DNA from: Branchipolynoe longqiensis
Taxonomy: Eukaryota > Annelida > Polychaeta > Phyllodocida > Polynoidae
DNA: 64,000 bases
NCBI GenBank assembly: GCA_030323885.1
Contig: CM059193.1
Span: forward strand, 92,443,990-92,507,989
Direction of reading: 5' to 3'
Shown here: positions 10,468-22,120 of the stretch, in pieces
Position numbering within the stretch: position 1 is the stretch's first letter
Layout of the letters: every line of letters begins with the position of its first letter
The notes under the pieces: generated by a model
The model's input: the letters and a program-made list of their open reading frames with translations, nothing else
Database searches by the model: none
What the model was told of the DNA's origin: nothing
Position numbers and translations under genes: made by a program

Positions 10468-11167
10468 ATGATTGATTGATTGATTGATTGGTGGTTTTTT
10501 TACGCCGTGTCGGCAGCATAGGCCATATTCACGGCGAGAATTGTTTGTTTTTTATTCAACCATCGCTTTTACAGAATGCAAAAGCACAGAATCAATTTTG
10601 TGTCAGTACACTGTGGATCTAAAAAGCTCATAGTTGCATAATTTGTGGCAAAAGGAAATAGAATTAATATAAAAGTTAAAGGTTGCTAATTGATCTAATT
10701 TGTTTAAGGGACTATATGTGATGATATAGACCAGCTGCCCTTAAAGAGGCTAAAATGTTTTCTTGTTTTACTTTTGTGAAAAGGTCGTGCATGCTGCTTG
10801 CAGTATAAAACTGCCGGTGCAGGGCCAAGAAATCGACACAACTCAACAAAATGTGTTTGAGTGTAAGTCAGGACTGACACCCAATACATTTAGGGGGAGG
10901 GTACCCCTTGAACAGAAAAGCATGTGTAAACCGCGAGGGGCCAATACGGCAGCGGCTAAGGACCACTTGGTCCCGCCGACCTCCCACATGAGTCTGTGGT
11001 GGTTTTCCCACAGATGGTTCAATTTCTTTAAGTTTATTAATGTTTTCATCCCACTCATGCTGCCATTTGGATTTTATGTGGGTGCCTATTAGTGGTTTCA
11101 GATCAGAGTGAGGGATCAGACACGGTTCAAGATCACAGTTCAGGGCCTTCTTCGCAGCCCGATCAGC

Positions 11168-14100
11168 TCATTTGTTTCCTTGTATGCCGGCATGGCCAGG
11201 CACCCAGCACAGGTGGATGTCATACCCATCCGTTGCCAGTTGGTTCATTTTATAAATGACCGTTGCTAGAATAGGGTGATTCGCTTTCAGTCCAGCAACA
11301 GCCAGGAGGCAGGAGAATGAATCACTGTATATAACATAGTCAGTGTGGTTGGACACCTCGATACACTCCAATGCGAGAAGGAGTGCTCGGGCTTCCGCAG
11401 TGAAAATCGAGCTCTGATCGGGCAAGCGCACGCCAATTTTCTTCCCTCAGCAGACTGCCGCAGCAGCTACCCGGCCTTGGTCTTTCGAACCATCAGTGTA
11501 TATGGAGAGGTGGTCTGCAAACTGGCCTTGAATCTCTGCATGCAGTCTTTGGTATTCGAGTGGATGTGTCCCAGACTTCCTCAGTTCCGTGAGTCGGAGG
11601 ATAACCGACGGCTTCCTCAATGACCATGGGGGATGTTCTGGGACTTTGGCATCCTCCAACACGTTCAAATCCACGCCTAAGGCCTCCAAATTAGGTTTCA
11701 TTCAGAGCCTCAGTGGCTGGATGTAATTCGGCCTGGCTTCATACCTGGATTCGTCATGTCGCTCGAATAGACAATTGTGTGCAGGATTCAATGCATTAGT
11801 TTTTATCTTGACTACATATTGCATGGCCAGTTTGATTCGCCTGTTGTTAAGTGATGGTTTGTTGGCTTCGATGTAGAGGCTCTGAACCGGTGAGGTGCGG
11901 AAGGCCCCAAGGGCCAGGTGCAGCCCGTGGTGGTGGAACATGTCTTGCAGCCCAATATACGATTTCCTTACAGAACCGTATACTATGCGGCCGTAATCCA
12001 CTCGTGATCGAACCAAGGTTCGGTACACGGAGAGCAGGACATCTCCTCACTCTGTGCTGTACAGCACCCTCAGAATATCCAACGCCTTCAGGCATCTTGT
12101 TTTCAGGTACTTTATATGTGGCACGAAAGCCAGTTTTGTATTGAAAATGAGGCCCAAAAATTTGGTTACCTCAACGACTTTAATGGGATCCCCATCGAGG
12201 GTCAGCTCCGGTTCCGCATGCATTCTACGCAGCAGGCAGAAGTGCATGCAGACTGTTTTGGTCTTGGAAAATTTGAATCCATTCAGAACTGACCATCGAT
12301 GGATCCCATTTATGCTTAGTTGTAGCTGTCTCTCTAGGACATTCATGTTAGCACCGCTGTAATATAAAACAAAGTCGTCCACGAAAAGACGACAGGAGAC
12401 CCCTTGCTTTACAGCAGCAGCAATACCATTGATCTTGACCCCGAAAAGTGTCACGGCCAGTATGCTGCCTTGAGGTACTCCTAGTTCCTGTGAGTGTAGG
12501 CTGGAATAGGTAGTCTTGACACGGGCGCGGAAATGCCTGAAAGCTAGAAAGTTCTTGATGAAAATCGGCAGGTGGCCACAAAGGCCAATCGCATGGAGAT
12601 CCTCCATGATGCCGTGCTGCCACTTTGTGTCATAGGCTTTTTCAGGGTCGAAAAAGACATCCACAATGTGCTCCTTCTTAAGGAAAGCATCTCTTATGAA
12701 GGTCTCCATGCGCACCAAATCCACATTGGAGGTTGGACAAGTAGTGTCCTGACTCCAGTAGCCAGACGAGGCGTTTGTTAAATATACGCTCCATGGTTTT
12801 ACAGATGCAACTTGTGAGGGCTATAGAACGATAGTTGTTGGCTTCACTCTTGTCTTGAGCACATTTGGGAATCGGTATTTCTGTCGCCTCCCGGGAGATG
12901 TTTAAGGAATTGGTAATGGATTCTATCAGGTCCAACTGCTGTATCATGCAAGCTTTCTAGAGAACACCTCAACTCACCCATGCTGAATGGGGAGTTGTAG
13001 TGCTCCCTGCCATCAGAGGAAAAACCCAAGAGCTTATGCTCTTGCCGTTCCTTGACGGCCAGAAAGCCCGGGAGGCAGCTTGCCAAAGACGAATTTCCGG
13101 CAAAGACGCGAGCCAATTCTTCACTTATTTCATTGAGTGATGTGAGAATGGTGCCATTGTGCTTCAAGTGCTGGACTACAGAAGAATCATCTCCCCTTCG
13201 CTTGACTCTTCTGATCATTGTCCAGACCTTTCCCAACGACGTTCCCATGGTAATGCCAGAAACGAATCATCTCCAGCACTGCCTCCACACTTCTTTGATT
13301 GTTCTGCGAGCGCGAGCGCGCAGAATTATAAAGAGCGCCAGATTCTCAACAGTCGGTCTCCTGTAGAATCTACGCTGAGCCTTCTTTCGCTCCCTAATAG
13401 CCCCCCTACAGCTGTCATCCAACCATGGAGGCGCCAGACGCTTGAGAGTTGCAGAAGTCTTCGGAACAGTTTTCTCTGCGATCCACCTCAGCATCTCAGT
13501 GAAGGAACCAATGTCACTGATATCTGGAGTGAACTCCTCGCGGCATAGGTTCTGGAAGGAGGGCCAGTCGGCTTGAGGCAGCCGCCAGCTCCTCTCTCGG
13601 TCAACGGGAGATGACCCCTCGCAATTAAGAATAATTGGGAAGTGTTCGCTCCCACAGAGGTCGTTCCAGACCCTCCACGAAAAGTCCAGCACCAGCTCTG
13701 GTCAAACAATGCTGAGGTCGATGGCAGAGTATGTTCCGTAGGCAGGATGCAGATATGTGCATGAACCGTCGTTCAATATACACAGTGCATGACCGTCCAC
13801 AAGGTCCTCAATCCTCTCGCCCTTTGGGTTCCTAGTGGTCCCTCCCCACAGTGGGTTGTGGCCGTTAAAGTCACCCATAAGTAAATATGGGGACGGTAAC
13901 TGGCTCACAAGAGCATCCAATTCTCGTAAGGCGAGAGTGGAGCTCGGAGGAACATAGATGAAACAGAGAGTTATAGTCTTATGTAGCGTCAGACGAACAG
14001 CTACAGCCTGTAGTGTTGTGTCTAACGCCACTGGCGTACATACAATATCACGTCTAACCAGGATGGAGGAGCTGCCGGCAGCTCGGTCTCCATCCAGTGC

Positions 14101-14277
14101 GGACTTGTCAAAATTGATGTAGCCTTTAAGACTACAACTCTCAGAAGCTCTTAAGTGGGTTTCTTGTAAGCAAATGGCAAGAGGGTTGAGCGTGCAGCAT
14201 AGAAGAGATAACTCTTCAATGCTGCCCTTGAAACCTCTACAATTCCACTGAATTAGAGAACCATCTGTCACTGTCAT
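11168..14277 (-). pseudogene. LINE ORF2: APE endonuclease, reverse transcriptase, RNase H (frameshifted)
   Basis: Reading on the minus strand from 14277, the endonuclease domain shows WNCRG, QETHL and MGDFNGHNPLWGG. After a frame break near 13700 the linker runs to about 13270. RT follows from about 13250: NNYRSIALTS, then GVPQGS and the active-site box FVDDF at about 12375, then thumb sequences to 11702. The RNase H segment contains IYTDGS (about 11490), EARALLLALE and VPGHAGIQGNK near 11170. At least five frame changes break what should be one ORF of about 1000 codons. It would nick target DNA and copy the LINE RNA. Confidence 0.88.
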
Positions 14278-14350
14278 TTTGGGGCAGTGACAGGTGTTCT
14301 CGCCCTCCCCTTAGGTTTGGGGGCGGGGGGGAGACTGCGACCTCGACTAG

Positions 14351-15672
14351 TCAAGGCCTCAGTGCTCTCTTCTTCTTCCAGCGCCTGATTCTTGGTTGAG
14401 TTAAAGACAGAGACCCTTTCGGGCCTCTGTCCTTGGGTTTTGGAGGAGGGCGTTTTAGTTGTGGTTGGTTCATAGACGGAACATCCATGGCCTCCACGTC
14501 CTCATCCAAAAGATCGAAGGCATTGCTAGTGGGAACTAGCTGCCGTTCGATCTTCTTTAGCCGTCCCGAGGAACGGTCCTTTTCTACCCTTTTCTTTTCA
14601 GTATTTATTTTATTGATTGATTGAGGAGCGGGAGCGGGGCCGGTGGAAGCCGGCACCCTAGCGCTCAACTCAATCGACAGCCTGCTGCTGCCGATAGGTG
14701 TTTGTGTCATAGTCGATTGAGTTTGTTTGTTGGTTTGTGTGTTTGTTTGTTTGTTTGGGACCTGGGTGGTGGCAGTGGGTTTCCCCCCAGCCAACCACGT
14801 CAAGTCCGTCTGACACACGACAGCCCTTTTGGGGCCTCCAACTGCCACAGCATACAATTTTTCAGCTGTGACTGGGTTGGTAGCCTCCACTAATTTCCTC
14901 GCTTCAGGGAAGGACAAATTATTTTGAACCTTAATTTCTTGAACCCTCTTTTCCAGTTTCCACCATGGGCACTCCCGAGAGTATGCAAAGTGGGCCCCTT
15001 TACAATTGATGCAAGTTGTGGTCAGGTTGCATTCCTTGCTGTCATGGTCAAACTGACCACAACGAGCACATGTCAGCTTGTTCTGGCATGAGTTTTGCCC
15101 ATGCCCGAATCGCTGACACTTGAAACAACCTAAAGGGTTTGGAACATAAGGGTCAACTGTAATATTAAGGTATCCGGCCTTAACTGACTGCGGAGGGGCG
15201 GGGTGGCCGAAAGTAAGGATGAAAGTACCCGTCGGAACGAAGTCATTGTTCCGTCGAATACTCACCCTCCTCACTGCCGTAACGCCCTGTGATGATAAGT
15301 TTTCACAAATCTCATCATCATTCACTCCCTCAAAGTCTCGAGACCGGATCACTCCCCTGGAGGAGTTAAGAGTGTTGTGCACACTCACGGTAACGGGTAT
15401 GTTACGGAAAGTCTTGGACTTGAGAAGACACTTAGAGTGACTCCAAGACCTCCACCAACAAACATACGCTCCTCAATTTTGTTTACAGATTTTGGCTCGC
15501 CTGCCAAGCCGACAAACCCTTTGAATATGGCAAAAGGTGACACTTTTGCCAAGGCCCCCTCATCGCTTGATGCAATGATAAGGAACCTTGGCCAGGACTC
15601 TGCTGTTACTTTTGATCTTTTGCTGTTTTTTGCAGCTTCTTCCTCGGATTGTGAGGAGGAGTCTGACTCCAA
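14351..15672 (-). pseudogene. LINE ORF1: gag-like RNA-binding protein with CCHC knuckles
   Basis: The N-terminal piece (15672-15385) has an acidic start and the typical WPRFLIIAS and SPFAIFKGFVGLAGEPKSV signature. A frameshift near 15385 moves the frame to the 15388-14351 ORF. That ORF carries two canonical CX2CX4HX4C knuckles (CFKCQRFGHGQNSC, CARCGQFDHDSKEC) and a third variant, CINCKGAHFAYSREC. The tail is basic and Pro-rich. Expected role: binding the LINE RNA in the ribonucleoprotein particle. Confidence 0.88.
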
Positions 15673-15698
15673 ATTTCTTTTGTTGGGGTTGTTGGGTT

Positions 15699-15895
15699 AC
15701 ACGAAGGGGAGCAAGTAGTTATGGGAAATATCAGTTTACTTAAGTGACAAAAAACCCTCAGTCCTACCAGAACTTGGATGAGTAGTGGTGGTAACTATCA
15801 GTTTATTTAAGTAACAAAGAGTCCTCTGTACTACACAAAGGGGACAAGCAGTTATGTGAAATATCAGTTTACTTAAGTGACAAAGAACCCTCATA
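15699..15895. repeat. Minisatellite block 2
   Basis: Continuation of the array from 10147-10467, with the same TTTACTTAAGTGACAAAGAA motif. It lies between the LINE and the next DNA element. Confidence 0.88.
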
Positions 15896-16654
15896 GTGGG
15901 GCGGATATGTGAAATTGGTGTGCACTTCTGGAAAGAAGCATTAAACTTTGTCCTAGGGGGGTTTTGGGTATGCTGATTAAAAGAATTGTGGGAAACACGA
16001 CATCACTCCAACGGTTCCTGCCCAAAATTAAGAAATTCAAAATGGCCACTGCAAAACACGTTTTTGCCCATAAAATGGCTCTAAGTGCCCCACTTACCAT
16101 GATCTTGGTGTCTATGCCTGTTTTTAAGGTCAAGGAACCCATTAAAATACATTTGAACTTTCATAACATACGTGTTCATGGTGAAAATATTAAAAAATGC
16201 TCATAACTTTTTGCAACAGTGTATATGTAAGTGTACCGATTACCATCTTAGTACCAATGTTAAGGAATCTGATTGTGTGTCATACATTCTGATAAAGGGA
16301 CACATATGCCATAGAACTAAATGACTAGAACAAGTTCCAAGAATTACCACCAGGGGTTGCGGATTGTTCCTGTAGCCTATATTCTCAGTACTATTCAGCT
16401 ATAAAGTTATTAGTTACCTCTTTTTGAATATGTTTTGCTCAGAACAGCTCGAACTGGTTATGGCAAAAGTGTTCCTTTAAAACATTATCAAATTATTGAT
16501 CTTCTTACAAGCTTCTTACTCTCGGCTACACTGTCCCGAATAAAAGCACAACTGTGTACATGGCACATTTGACTTGACACATTTGTATCTTAGTTTTAGT
16601 GCAGTCCTTTTTACATTCACATTTTAACAGTTATTGACAACCTTTGGCTGCCTC

Positions 16655-17075
16655 TGGGGGCGTAATCGATTAATCAACTCTGGTCACCCGAGCCACTTTT
16701 TGGCGCATGCATACATCCTGCAGAATACGCTTCTCCACGCTCGGGGTGAAAAAAATTGTGGCCCTTTTATTTATTTTTTAATAGCCGATATAATTACAGC
16801 AAAATATGATTTAAATATTTGTATGATGGTATAGTTTAGTGATATTTCCATTTCATTAATCTATGTTATTACCATAAAAAAATATCTATGACTGGTACTG
16901 GTGGCTGTTATTCTGCAGGACGGTACCAGCGCAAATGTGACATCATCGCTCCTTGTAAACCCCAGCCAAGAGCTGGGTTACTGGGGTCGAGTTTTTTTGC
17001 ACACGGCACATGTATTTGTCGACTCCACTCGCGGTGTTCCATTTGAAATTCCGTGTTTTTTAAATGGTGACTGAG
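16655..17075 (-). mobile_element. MITE related to 41894-42396 and 49291-49550
   Basis: Contains the family ends (GGCGTAATCGATTAATCAAC and the GTCGACTCCACTCG block) and the TTTCATTAATCTATG core, in reverse orientation to the other two copies. Nested inside the long-TIR element. Confidence 0.75.
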
Positions 17076-17418
17076 CTGTATTCGAACAAGCTTTTTCTTG
17101 CATCTTCCTGGTTCTCTCCACTTTTGGTGCATTACACAGGACGTAACATTTTTTCTGCCATTTAGCTTCATGCTTAGTCAGCATTTTCTCCATGCCGTCA
17201 CCATCATCCAGTCGTGATACGTTTATGTTCAATGGCACATTGTTTAGTTCATGAAGGGCAGATAAATTTGTGGCCAGCGATGCATAACCTGTTGTTGATG
17301 GGTTTATGGGAGTTCCACAAAGTTCTTGGTACAGAGCACATAGGTTCCAGTTTGTCGGTTGAACTGGTGCAGTACAAGCCCGAGTAGCAAGTCTAAGCCT
17401 TTTGGACATGGTGATCAC
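16978..17418 (-). CDS. Cys-rich ORF inside the long-TIR element, unknown function
   Basis: A 146-codon frame. The segment around LTKHEAKWQKKCYVLCN followed by a basic stretch resembles a WHxxC...CN Cys-rich motif seen in uncharacterised repeat-encoded invertebrate proteins; this is from memory. The last about 20 codons (PRVESTNTCAVCKK) are translated from the nested MITE, so the natural C-terminus was replaced. Probably a fragment of an element-borne or captured exon, not a working gene. Confidence 0.35.
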   Translation of the reverse strand: MITMSKRLRLATRACTAPVQPTNWNLCALYQELCGTPINPSTTGYASLATNLSALHELNNVPLNINVSRLDDGDGMEKMLTKHEAKWQKKCYVLCNAPKVERTRKMQEKACSNTAQSPFKKHGISNGTPRVESTNTCAVCKKTRPQ

Positions 17419-18062
17419 CTAGATATGACCATCACGACATGAATGCCACTGGTTTCTGAACAATAAGAATTATAACAGGTTAAATGTACTTGTTCCTTGT
17501 GATTATGACCCTGCTGATTAGAAATGTCATTAGTATTGATGTCTGTGCCAGGTATTGTCTTTGCATCTAAACTCTTAATAAACTCTGAAATATGAAATCA
17601 TTGAAAGGATTTAAATTAATTAGCATACTGTGAGAAATTTAAGATCACCAATATCATCTGAATGTCTTCTGCTTTTAATCCTCAATTACCATGAAGAAGT
17701 AAAACAACAACATCAAATTTAAAGAAAGTTGGTGTTTAAAAGATTATTGTTACGAGCATTTATTTAAATTTTCACCATGAAGATGTATGTTATGGGACTT
17801 CACATGTGTTTTATTGGATTCCTTGACCTTAAAAACATAGGTATAGATCATGGTAATCGGGGGACTTGGAACCGTTTTATGGGCCAAAACATGTTTTGTG
17901 GTGGCCATTTTGAATTTCTTAATTTTCGGCGGGAACCGTTGGAGTGGCGTCGTGGTTCCCACAATTTTTTTAATCAGCATACCCAAACCCCCATAGGACA
18001 AAGTTTCATGCTTCTTTCTGGAAGTGCACAGCTCAAGTAAAAATTGTTACATATCCGCCCTA

Positions 18063-18393
18063 CTATCAGTCCTACCAGAACTTGGATGAGTAGTGGTGGT
18101 AACTATCAGTTTACATTAGTGACAAAGCCCTCAGTGCTGTCAGCATGTGGATGAGTGGTGGTGGTATCAGTTTACTTAAGTGACAAAGAGCCCTCAGTAC
18201 TACAAGAAGGTGTACGAGTAGTGGTGGTATCAATATACTTAAGTGACAAAAAGCCTGCAGTGCTACAAGAAGGTAAACGAGTAGTGGTGGTAAGTAGCCA
18301 TCAGTGCTACAAGGTACACAAAGGTGGATGGGTACTGGTGGTATCCGTTTATTTAAGTGACAAAGAGCCTTCACTGCTACAAGGTGGGCAAGT
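18063..18393. repeat. Minisatellite block 3
   Basis: Four to five further units of the TTTACTTAAGTGACAAAGAG array. Confidence 0.88.
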
Positions 18394-18540
18394 ACCCAGA
18401 TAGCACACAGCCGTCGGGCCGACATCGGCTATTGGTCGCCACCGACTTTCCACTGTCGGGCCACCGTCGGGCCGACGGTAGTGGTTCGACGTTGGTTTTC
18501 AATCCCTTTCCAGGTTTGAGCCACCGTCGGGACACCAGAC

Positions 18541-18868
18541 GGGATGGCCGAATGAGTTAGAGCGTCCGTCTCCCGTGCTGGTAGATCGTGGGGTCGTGGG
18601 TTCGAGTCCCGGTCGAGTCAAACCAATGACTTTAAAATTGATACTTGTCACTTCCTAGCCAGGTGCTCGGCATTATTAGGATAGGGCAAGGACTGCTGTG
18701 CTCAGTGTCAGGATAATGTGACTGAGTGGGATACCAGGTCATGGTGCTGGCGGCCTGGTTTCCCAGTGGGGCAGCACTATAAAGTCGCCATGAGTTCACA
18801 CTGTCACAAGTCGGTACCCGTCCTGATATGACCTTAGATGTTGCTAGGACGTAAACAACAACAAACAA
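18541..18868 (+). mobile_element. tRNA-derived SINE (full length)
   Basis: The head has a degenerate A box (TGGCCGAATGAGTTAGAGC) and a strong B box (GGTTCGAGTCC), similar to a Leu/Ser-type tRNA. The body has GTCACTTCCTAGCC and CTATAAAGTCGCCATGAG. The tail is GCTAGGACGTAAACAACAAC with A-rich repeats. Other copies: 26010, 38045, 38570, 41173, 44366, 63155-63475 and 63943. Transcription would be by RNA polymerase III. Confidence 0.9.
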
Positions 18869-19169
18869 AAAGCCACCGTCGGGCCACCGTCGGGCCGACG
18901 GTGGATGTTCGCCGCTGGGTTTCAATCTTTTGTGCCTTTGGGCCACCGTCGAGCCAATGTCGGGCCGACGGTGGTGGTTCGCCGCTGGGTTTCAATCTTT
19001 TGCGCCTTTGGGCAACCATTGAGCCAACGTCAGGCTGATGGTGGTGGTTCGCCGCTGGGTTTCAAACTTTTGCACATGTGGGCCACCGTCGAGCCAACGT
19101 CGGGCCGACGGTGGTGGTCCGCGCATGCGCAGTTCTTTAAATTTGGTTTCTGGCTCGCGTCACCAGTGG

Positions 19170-19805
19170 AACACGTGCGATCGTTGAGCAGCATTCTTTT
19201 TCAACAAATAACTCCAGAAATCGCAGGAATTTTAAGGAATTATTTAACAGGTTTGTTTATTAATATGTGTAGATTATTTTGTAAAAGTTTTGTAATTTAT
19301 TACGACGTATTAATGGAATTATTCGTGTTAATACGATTTGAATTATCCGGTACGGTTTGTTGACTTCAAGTCGCCATTGCCACTGGCAGTGGAGGACGTA
19401 CGATCGTTGAGCAGCGTTCGTTTTCTACAAATAACTCCAGAAATCGCAGGAATTTTAAGGAATTATTTAACAGGTTTGTTTATTAATATGTGTAGATTAT
19501 TTTGTAAAAGTTTTGTAATTTATTACGACGTATTAATGGGATTATTCGTGTTAATACGATTTGAATTATCCGGTACGGTTTGTTGACTTCGAGCCGCCAC
19601 TGGCAGTGGGGGACGTGCGATCGTTGAGCAGTGTTCTTTTTCTACAAATAACTCCAGAAATCGCAGGAATTTTAAGGAATTATTTAACAGGTTTGTTTTT
19701 TAATATGTGTAGATTATTTTGTAAAAGTTTTGTAATTTATTACGACGTATTAATGGAATTAGTCATGTTAATACGATTTAAATTATTCGGTATGGAATGT
19801 GGTCG
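19170..19805 (+). repeat. Three about 220-bp direct repeats
   Basis: Units start at about 19173, 19395 and 19613 with GCGATCGTTGAGCAG and are about 95% alike. Each stays open for about 60-80 codons in the same relative frame (core QITPEIAGILRNYLTGLF), but the unit length shifts frame between copies. Internal to the 18394-20066 element. Confidence 0.9.
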
Positions 19806-20066
19806 AAGCACCGCCATCTTGGTTTTTTCCGGCAAACGCCGTAGGCCCGACACAATATATTTATTCAAAATTAATAGAAAACCTTATAAATTTAACGGCG
19901 GCAGCCGCCATCGGGCCTATGGCGGCAGCCGCCGTCGGGCCGACGGCGGATACCGCCGTCGAGGCGACGGGAGGTTGGACAAAACAACGCCGGCCCGACG
20001 ACGGTTTCCACCGTTGGCCTGACGGAGAGGCCGCCGTCGGGCCGCCATCTGTGTGCTATCTGGGTA

Positions 20067-20158
20067 GTGGTGGTATCAGTTTATTTAAGTGACAAAGAGC
20101 CAGCAGTCCTACAAGAATGTGGACGAGTAGTGGTGGTATCCATTTATTTAAAGTTGCC
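20067..20158. repeat. Minisatellite block 4
   Basis: Last units of the array, ending at TTTATTTAAAGTTGCC. Confidence 0.85.
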
Positions 20159-20580
20159 TAGTCCTATGGCTGTTGACCTTTTGCAGAGTTTTTGCAATAA
20201 GTACATCAGTTATCATTATAATCTACTTAATTACCATTACACTGAGGTGATTTTTATGGCAGATGGCTTATTTTGAAGTTATTTGAAGCAAAAGCATTCA
20301 AAATACTTTCAGCAAGCTTGCGAAAAGTATTTGGAAGGAAGCCAAGTTGTCACACAGTTTCCAATCTCATTGTGATCATGTGGTACACTGACCTAATTAA
20401 TGAGGTCACAACATATAAACAAACAGACTGCAAACTTCTTAGGCTAAGAAGCTTCAGCTTTGGAATACACACACTCTCTAAGTTGTAATGAGTGCAAAAA
20501 GGGAAGTAGACCTTATACACGGTCGACCTAAGATACACCAAGCTGGATCTGCAAAGAAAAGGGCAAGAAATTAGTCGCAG
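20159..20580. other. Unassigned sequence upstream of pseudogene exon 1
   Basis: No exon or repeat recognised. Two opposed frames at 20273-20616 lack domains. Confidence 0.45.
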
Positions 20581-20693
20581 AAACGCCGAGATAGGACTCA
20601 TGTGTTTTTGCCTCATGTGTATCCACGATGGACCAAGCTGTGCGAAGAGTTGAAGCTAGAAAACAGAGAACTCGCCAATCTTTTGATTGACCG
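20581..20693 (+). pseudogene. Transposase-like pseudogene, exon 1 (open)
   Basis: Acceptor GTCGCAG, donor CCG|GTAAGG. Encodes about 37 residues including RTHVFLPHVYPRWTKLCEEL and ends in LLID plus a split Arg codon. That codon is completed by the first base of the 23575 exon. Confidence 0.55.
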
Positions 20694-21290
20694 GTAAGGA
20701 TCAACACTCATATTGAACTTTGTACTATTATGTTTTCAGTTTCATGATAAGTAAATTGTAGTATCTGGGTAAAATTACTCTAATCCCGGTTATTTCAGAG
20801 TGTTATCTTGGTTGCGGTGCTGTGTGATGGTGACAACACATTTTCACACAGACGTAGGTTTTGTGTACTTGTGGTAGGTATGGTACTGTTATGCGGGTAT
20901 TGCAGTACCTCTGATACCTTATGTGCTCAAATATCTCAGGAAATTTGATGCCCCTGCCTTGGAAAGTTGTAAACCACTGCCTTGTGATACAGGTTCTTGA
21001 TAGAACCAAAGGCTATGGGAGCAAACCCTAACAGAAAACCATGTTACCATGGCAGCATGAAGGGTGATGATGAATGGAACTCCCAACATCTGACCAGCCA
21101 GTGCAGGGACAAATAGTTTGCACCTGTCTTGACGTATTCTTGCTGGTGTGAGACCTATATTTGCTCCCAGAGAGAGTGCCACTAGTAACTTGCAAAAGCC
21201 AGCAGCACTTCGACATTTTGCAAGCAGCTTTTATGAAATGTAGTCTAGACAGCGCTGACCTATTCAATGTCACACACTTCAAAGAAAAGA
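20694..21290. other. Intron-like sequence with repeat fragment
   Basis: Positions about 21175-21260 (AACTTGCAAAAGCCAGCAGC) match 58185-58250, a dispersed repeat. The rest is unassigned. Confidence 0.5.
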
Positions 21291-21294
21291 CCAA

Positions 21295-22120
21295 ATAATG
21301 GTGAGAGAGATAATGGTGAGAGAGATGCTATTCGCAGATGACTGTGCACTGGTTGCCCACTCTGCTGAAGAGATCCAGAGAATACTGGATATTTTCTCTG
21401 ATGCATCAAAGAAGTTTGGCTTAAAGATTAACATAAAAAAGACGGAAGCGCTGTACCAACCCAACTATACAAGAACCCGAGAGGAGGATATCATGGTTGA
21501 TGGAAACAAGCTGAACTCTGTTTCGGAATTCGCCTACCTCGGAAGCACTATATCAAGTGATGGATGCATTGATGCTGAGATACAGCGGAGGATGGCCTCT
21601 AGCACATCTTTCGGCCGACTACGCCAGAGACTCTGGCACAACCGCCATGTGTCCACAAGGTGAAAGGCAAGATCTACTTCGCAATCATGCTATCTACCCT
21701 ACTATATGGGGCCAAGGCCTGGACAGTGAAAAGATGACAGGTGAAAAAACTGCAAGCCTTCATGATGTGACATCTGCATCCGATCTTGAGGATAACCTGG
21801 AAGGACAAAGTGACAAACAAGGAAATACTAGATCGGACAGAGTTGTCCTCTCTGGAAGATCTTCTGATCAGAAAGAACCTCCAGTGGACTGGACACATGA
21901 TCAGGATGTCAATGGACAGGCTACCAAAGCAGATCCTCTATTCTCAATTGTCTTCTGGTCAGAAAAAGAGAGGACGCCCTCGTCTCTGGTTCAAGGATAC
22001 TATCAAGAGAAACCTGAAGCTGAGAGACATTAAGGCCGCCTCTCTTACAGCAAGGAGCTGAATAGAGAGCGGCGGTTAAGTAATGAAAACAGTCTTTGTC
22101 GCATTGCGACTGACAGAATG
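21295..22120 (+). mobile_element. LINE fragment, RTE-like reverse transcriptase C-terminal half, frameshifted
   Basis: 5'-truncated. The frame at 21298-21663 begins near the catalytic box LLFADDCAL (here MLFADDCALVAHS) and runs through LKINIKKTEALYQP and EFAYLGSTIS. A break follows. A second frame (21786-22061) carries ITWKDKVTNKEIL, LQWTGHMIRM and KRGRPRLWFKD, the usual C-terminal domain. The tail is GAGCGGCGGTTAAGTAATGA...TGATGATG, shared with 58180-58347. Non-functional. Confidence 0.85.

Larger units (their letters stand above)
10468..15698 (-). mobile_element. Non-LTR retrotransposon, I/Nimb-like, decayed
   Basis: About 5.2 kb on the minus strand inside the minisatellite. It has ORF1 with three zinc knuckles, then ORF2 with APE endonuclease, reverse transcriptase and RNase H. 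The presence of RNase H points to the I/Nimb group. The 3' end is an A/T-poor tail of CAAT repeats (ATTG on the plus strand at 10470-10490). The 5' end lies about 25 bp before the ORF1 start, so the 5' UTR is probably missing. Several frameshifts make it inactive. No certain target duplication. Confidence 0.9.
15896..18062. mobile_element. DNA transposon-like element with about 310-bp terminal inverted repeats
   Basis: The left end TAGTGGGGCGGATATGT and the right end (reverse complement TAGTAGGGCGGATATGT) open inverted repeats covering about 15896-16210 and 17750-18062. TCA flanks both sides and restores the minisatellite sequence, suggesting a 3-bp target duplication. The repeats contain matching frames with KFKMAT and VHGEN motifs on opposite strands. 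The interior holds a nested MITE (16655-17075) and a Cys-rich frame, but no recognisable transposase. Superfamily not assigned. Confidence 0.85.
18394..20066. mobile_element. Foldback element with CCCAGATAGCACACAG ends and GCCGTCGGGCCGACGG arms
   Basis: The 16-bp ends are exact inverted repeats flanked by TA on each side. The TA belongs to the GAGTAGTGG motif of the minisatellite it entered, so a TA target duplication is likely. The arms are arrays of GTCGGGCCGACGGTGGTGG units. The left arm is interrupted by a SINE (18541-18868). The middle holds three about 220-bp direct repeats. Total about 1.67 kb, with no transposase. Confidence 0.85.

Noticed and set aside
14433..14893. Plus-strand ORFs over the LINE ORF1
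   Set aside because: Antisense to a zinc-knuckle protein with clear family motifs.
15964..18001. Two similar small proteins at 15964-16206 (plus) and 17750-18001 (minus)
   Set aside because: They are the same sequence read from the two terminal inverted repeats. No evidence of selection as protein.
18590..18622. tRNA gene suggested by a strong B box
   Set aside because: It is the head of a dispersed SINE: no proper acceptor stem or anticodon arm, and the copies share a long non-tRNA body. The same holds for 44366 and 63400.
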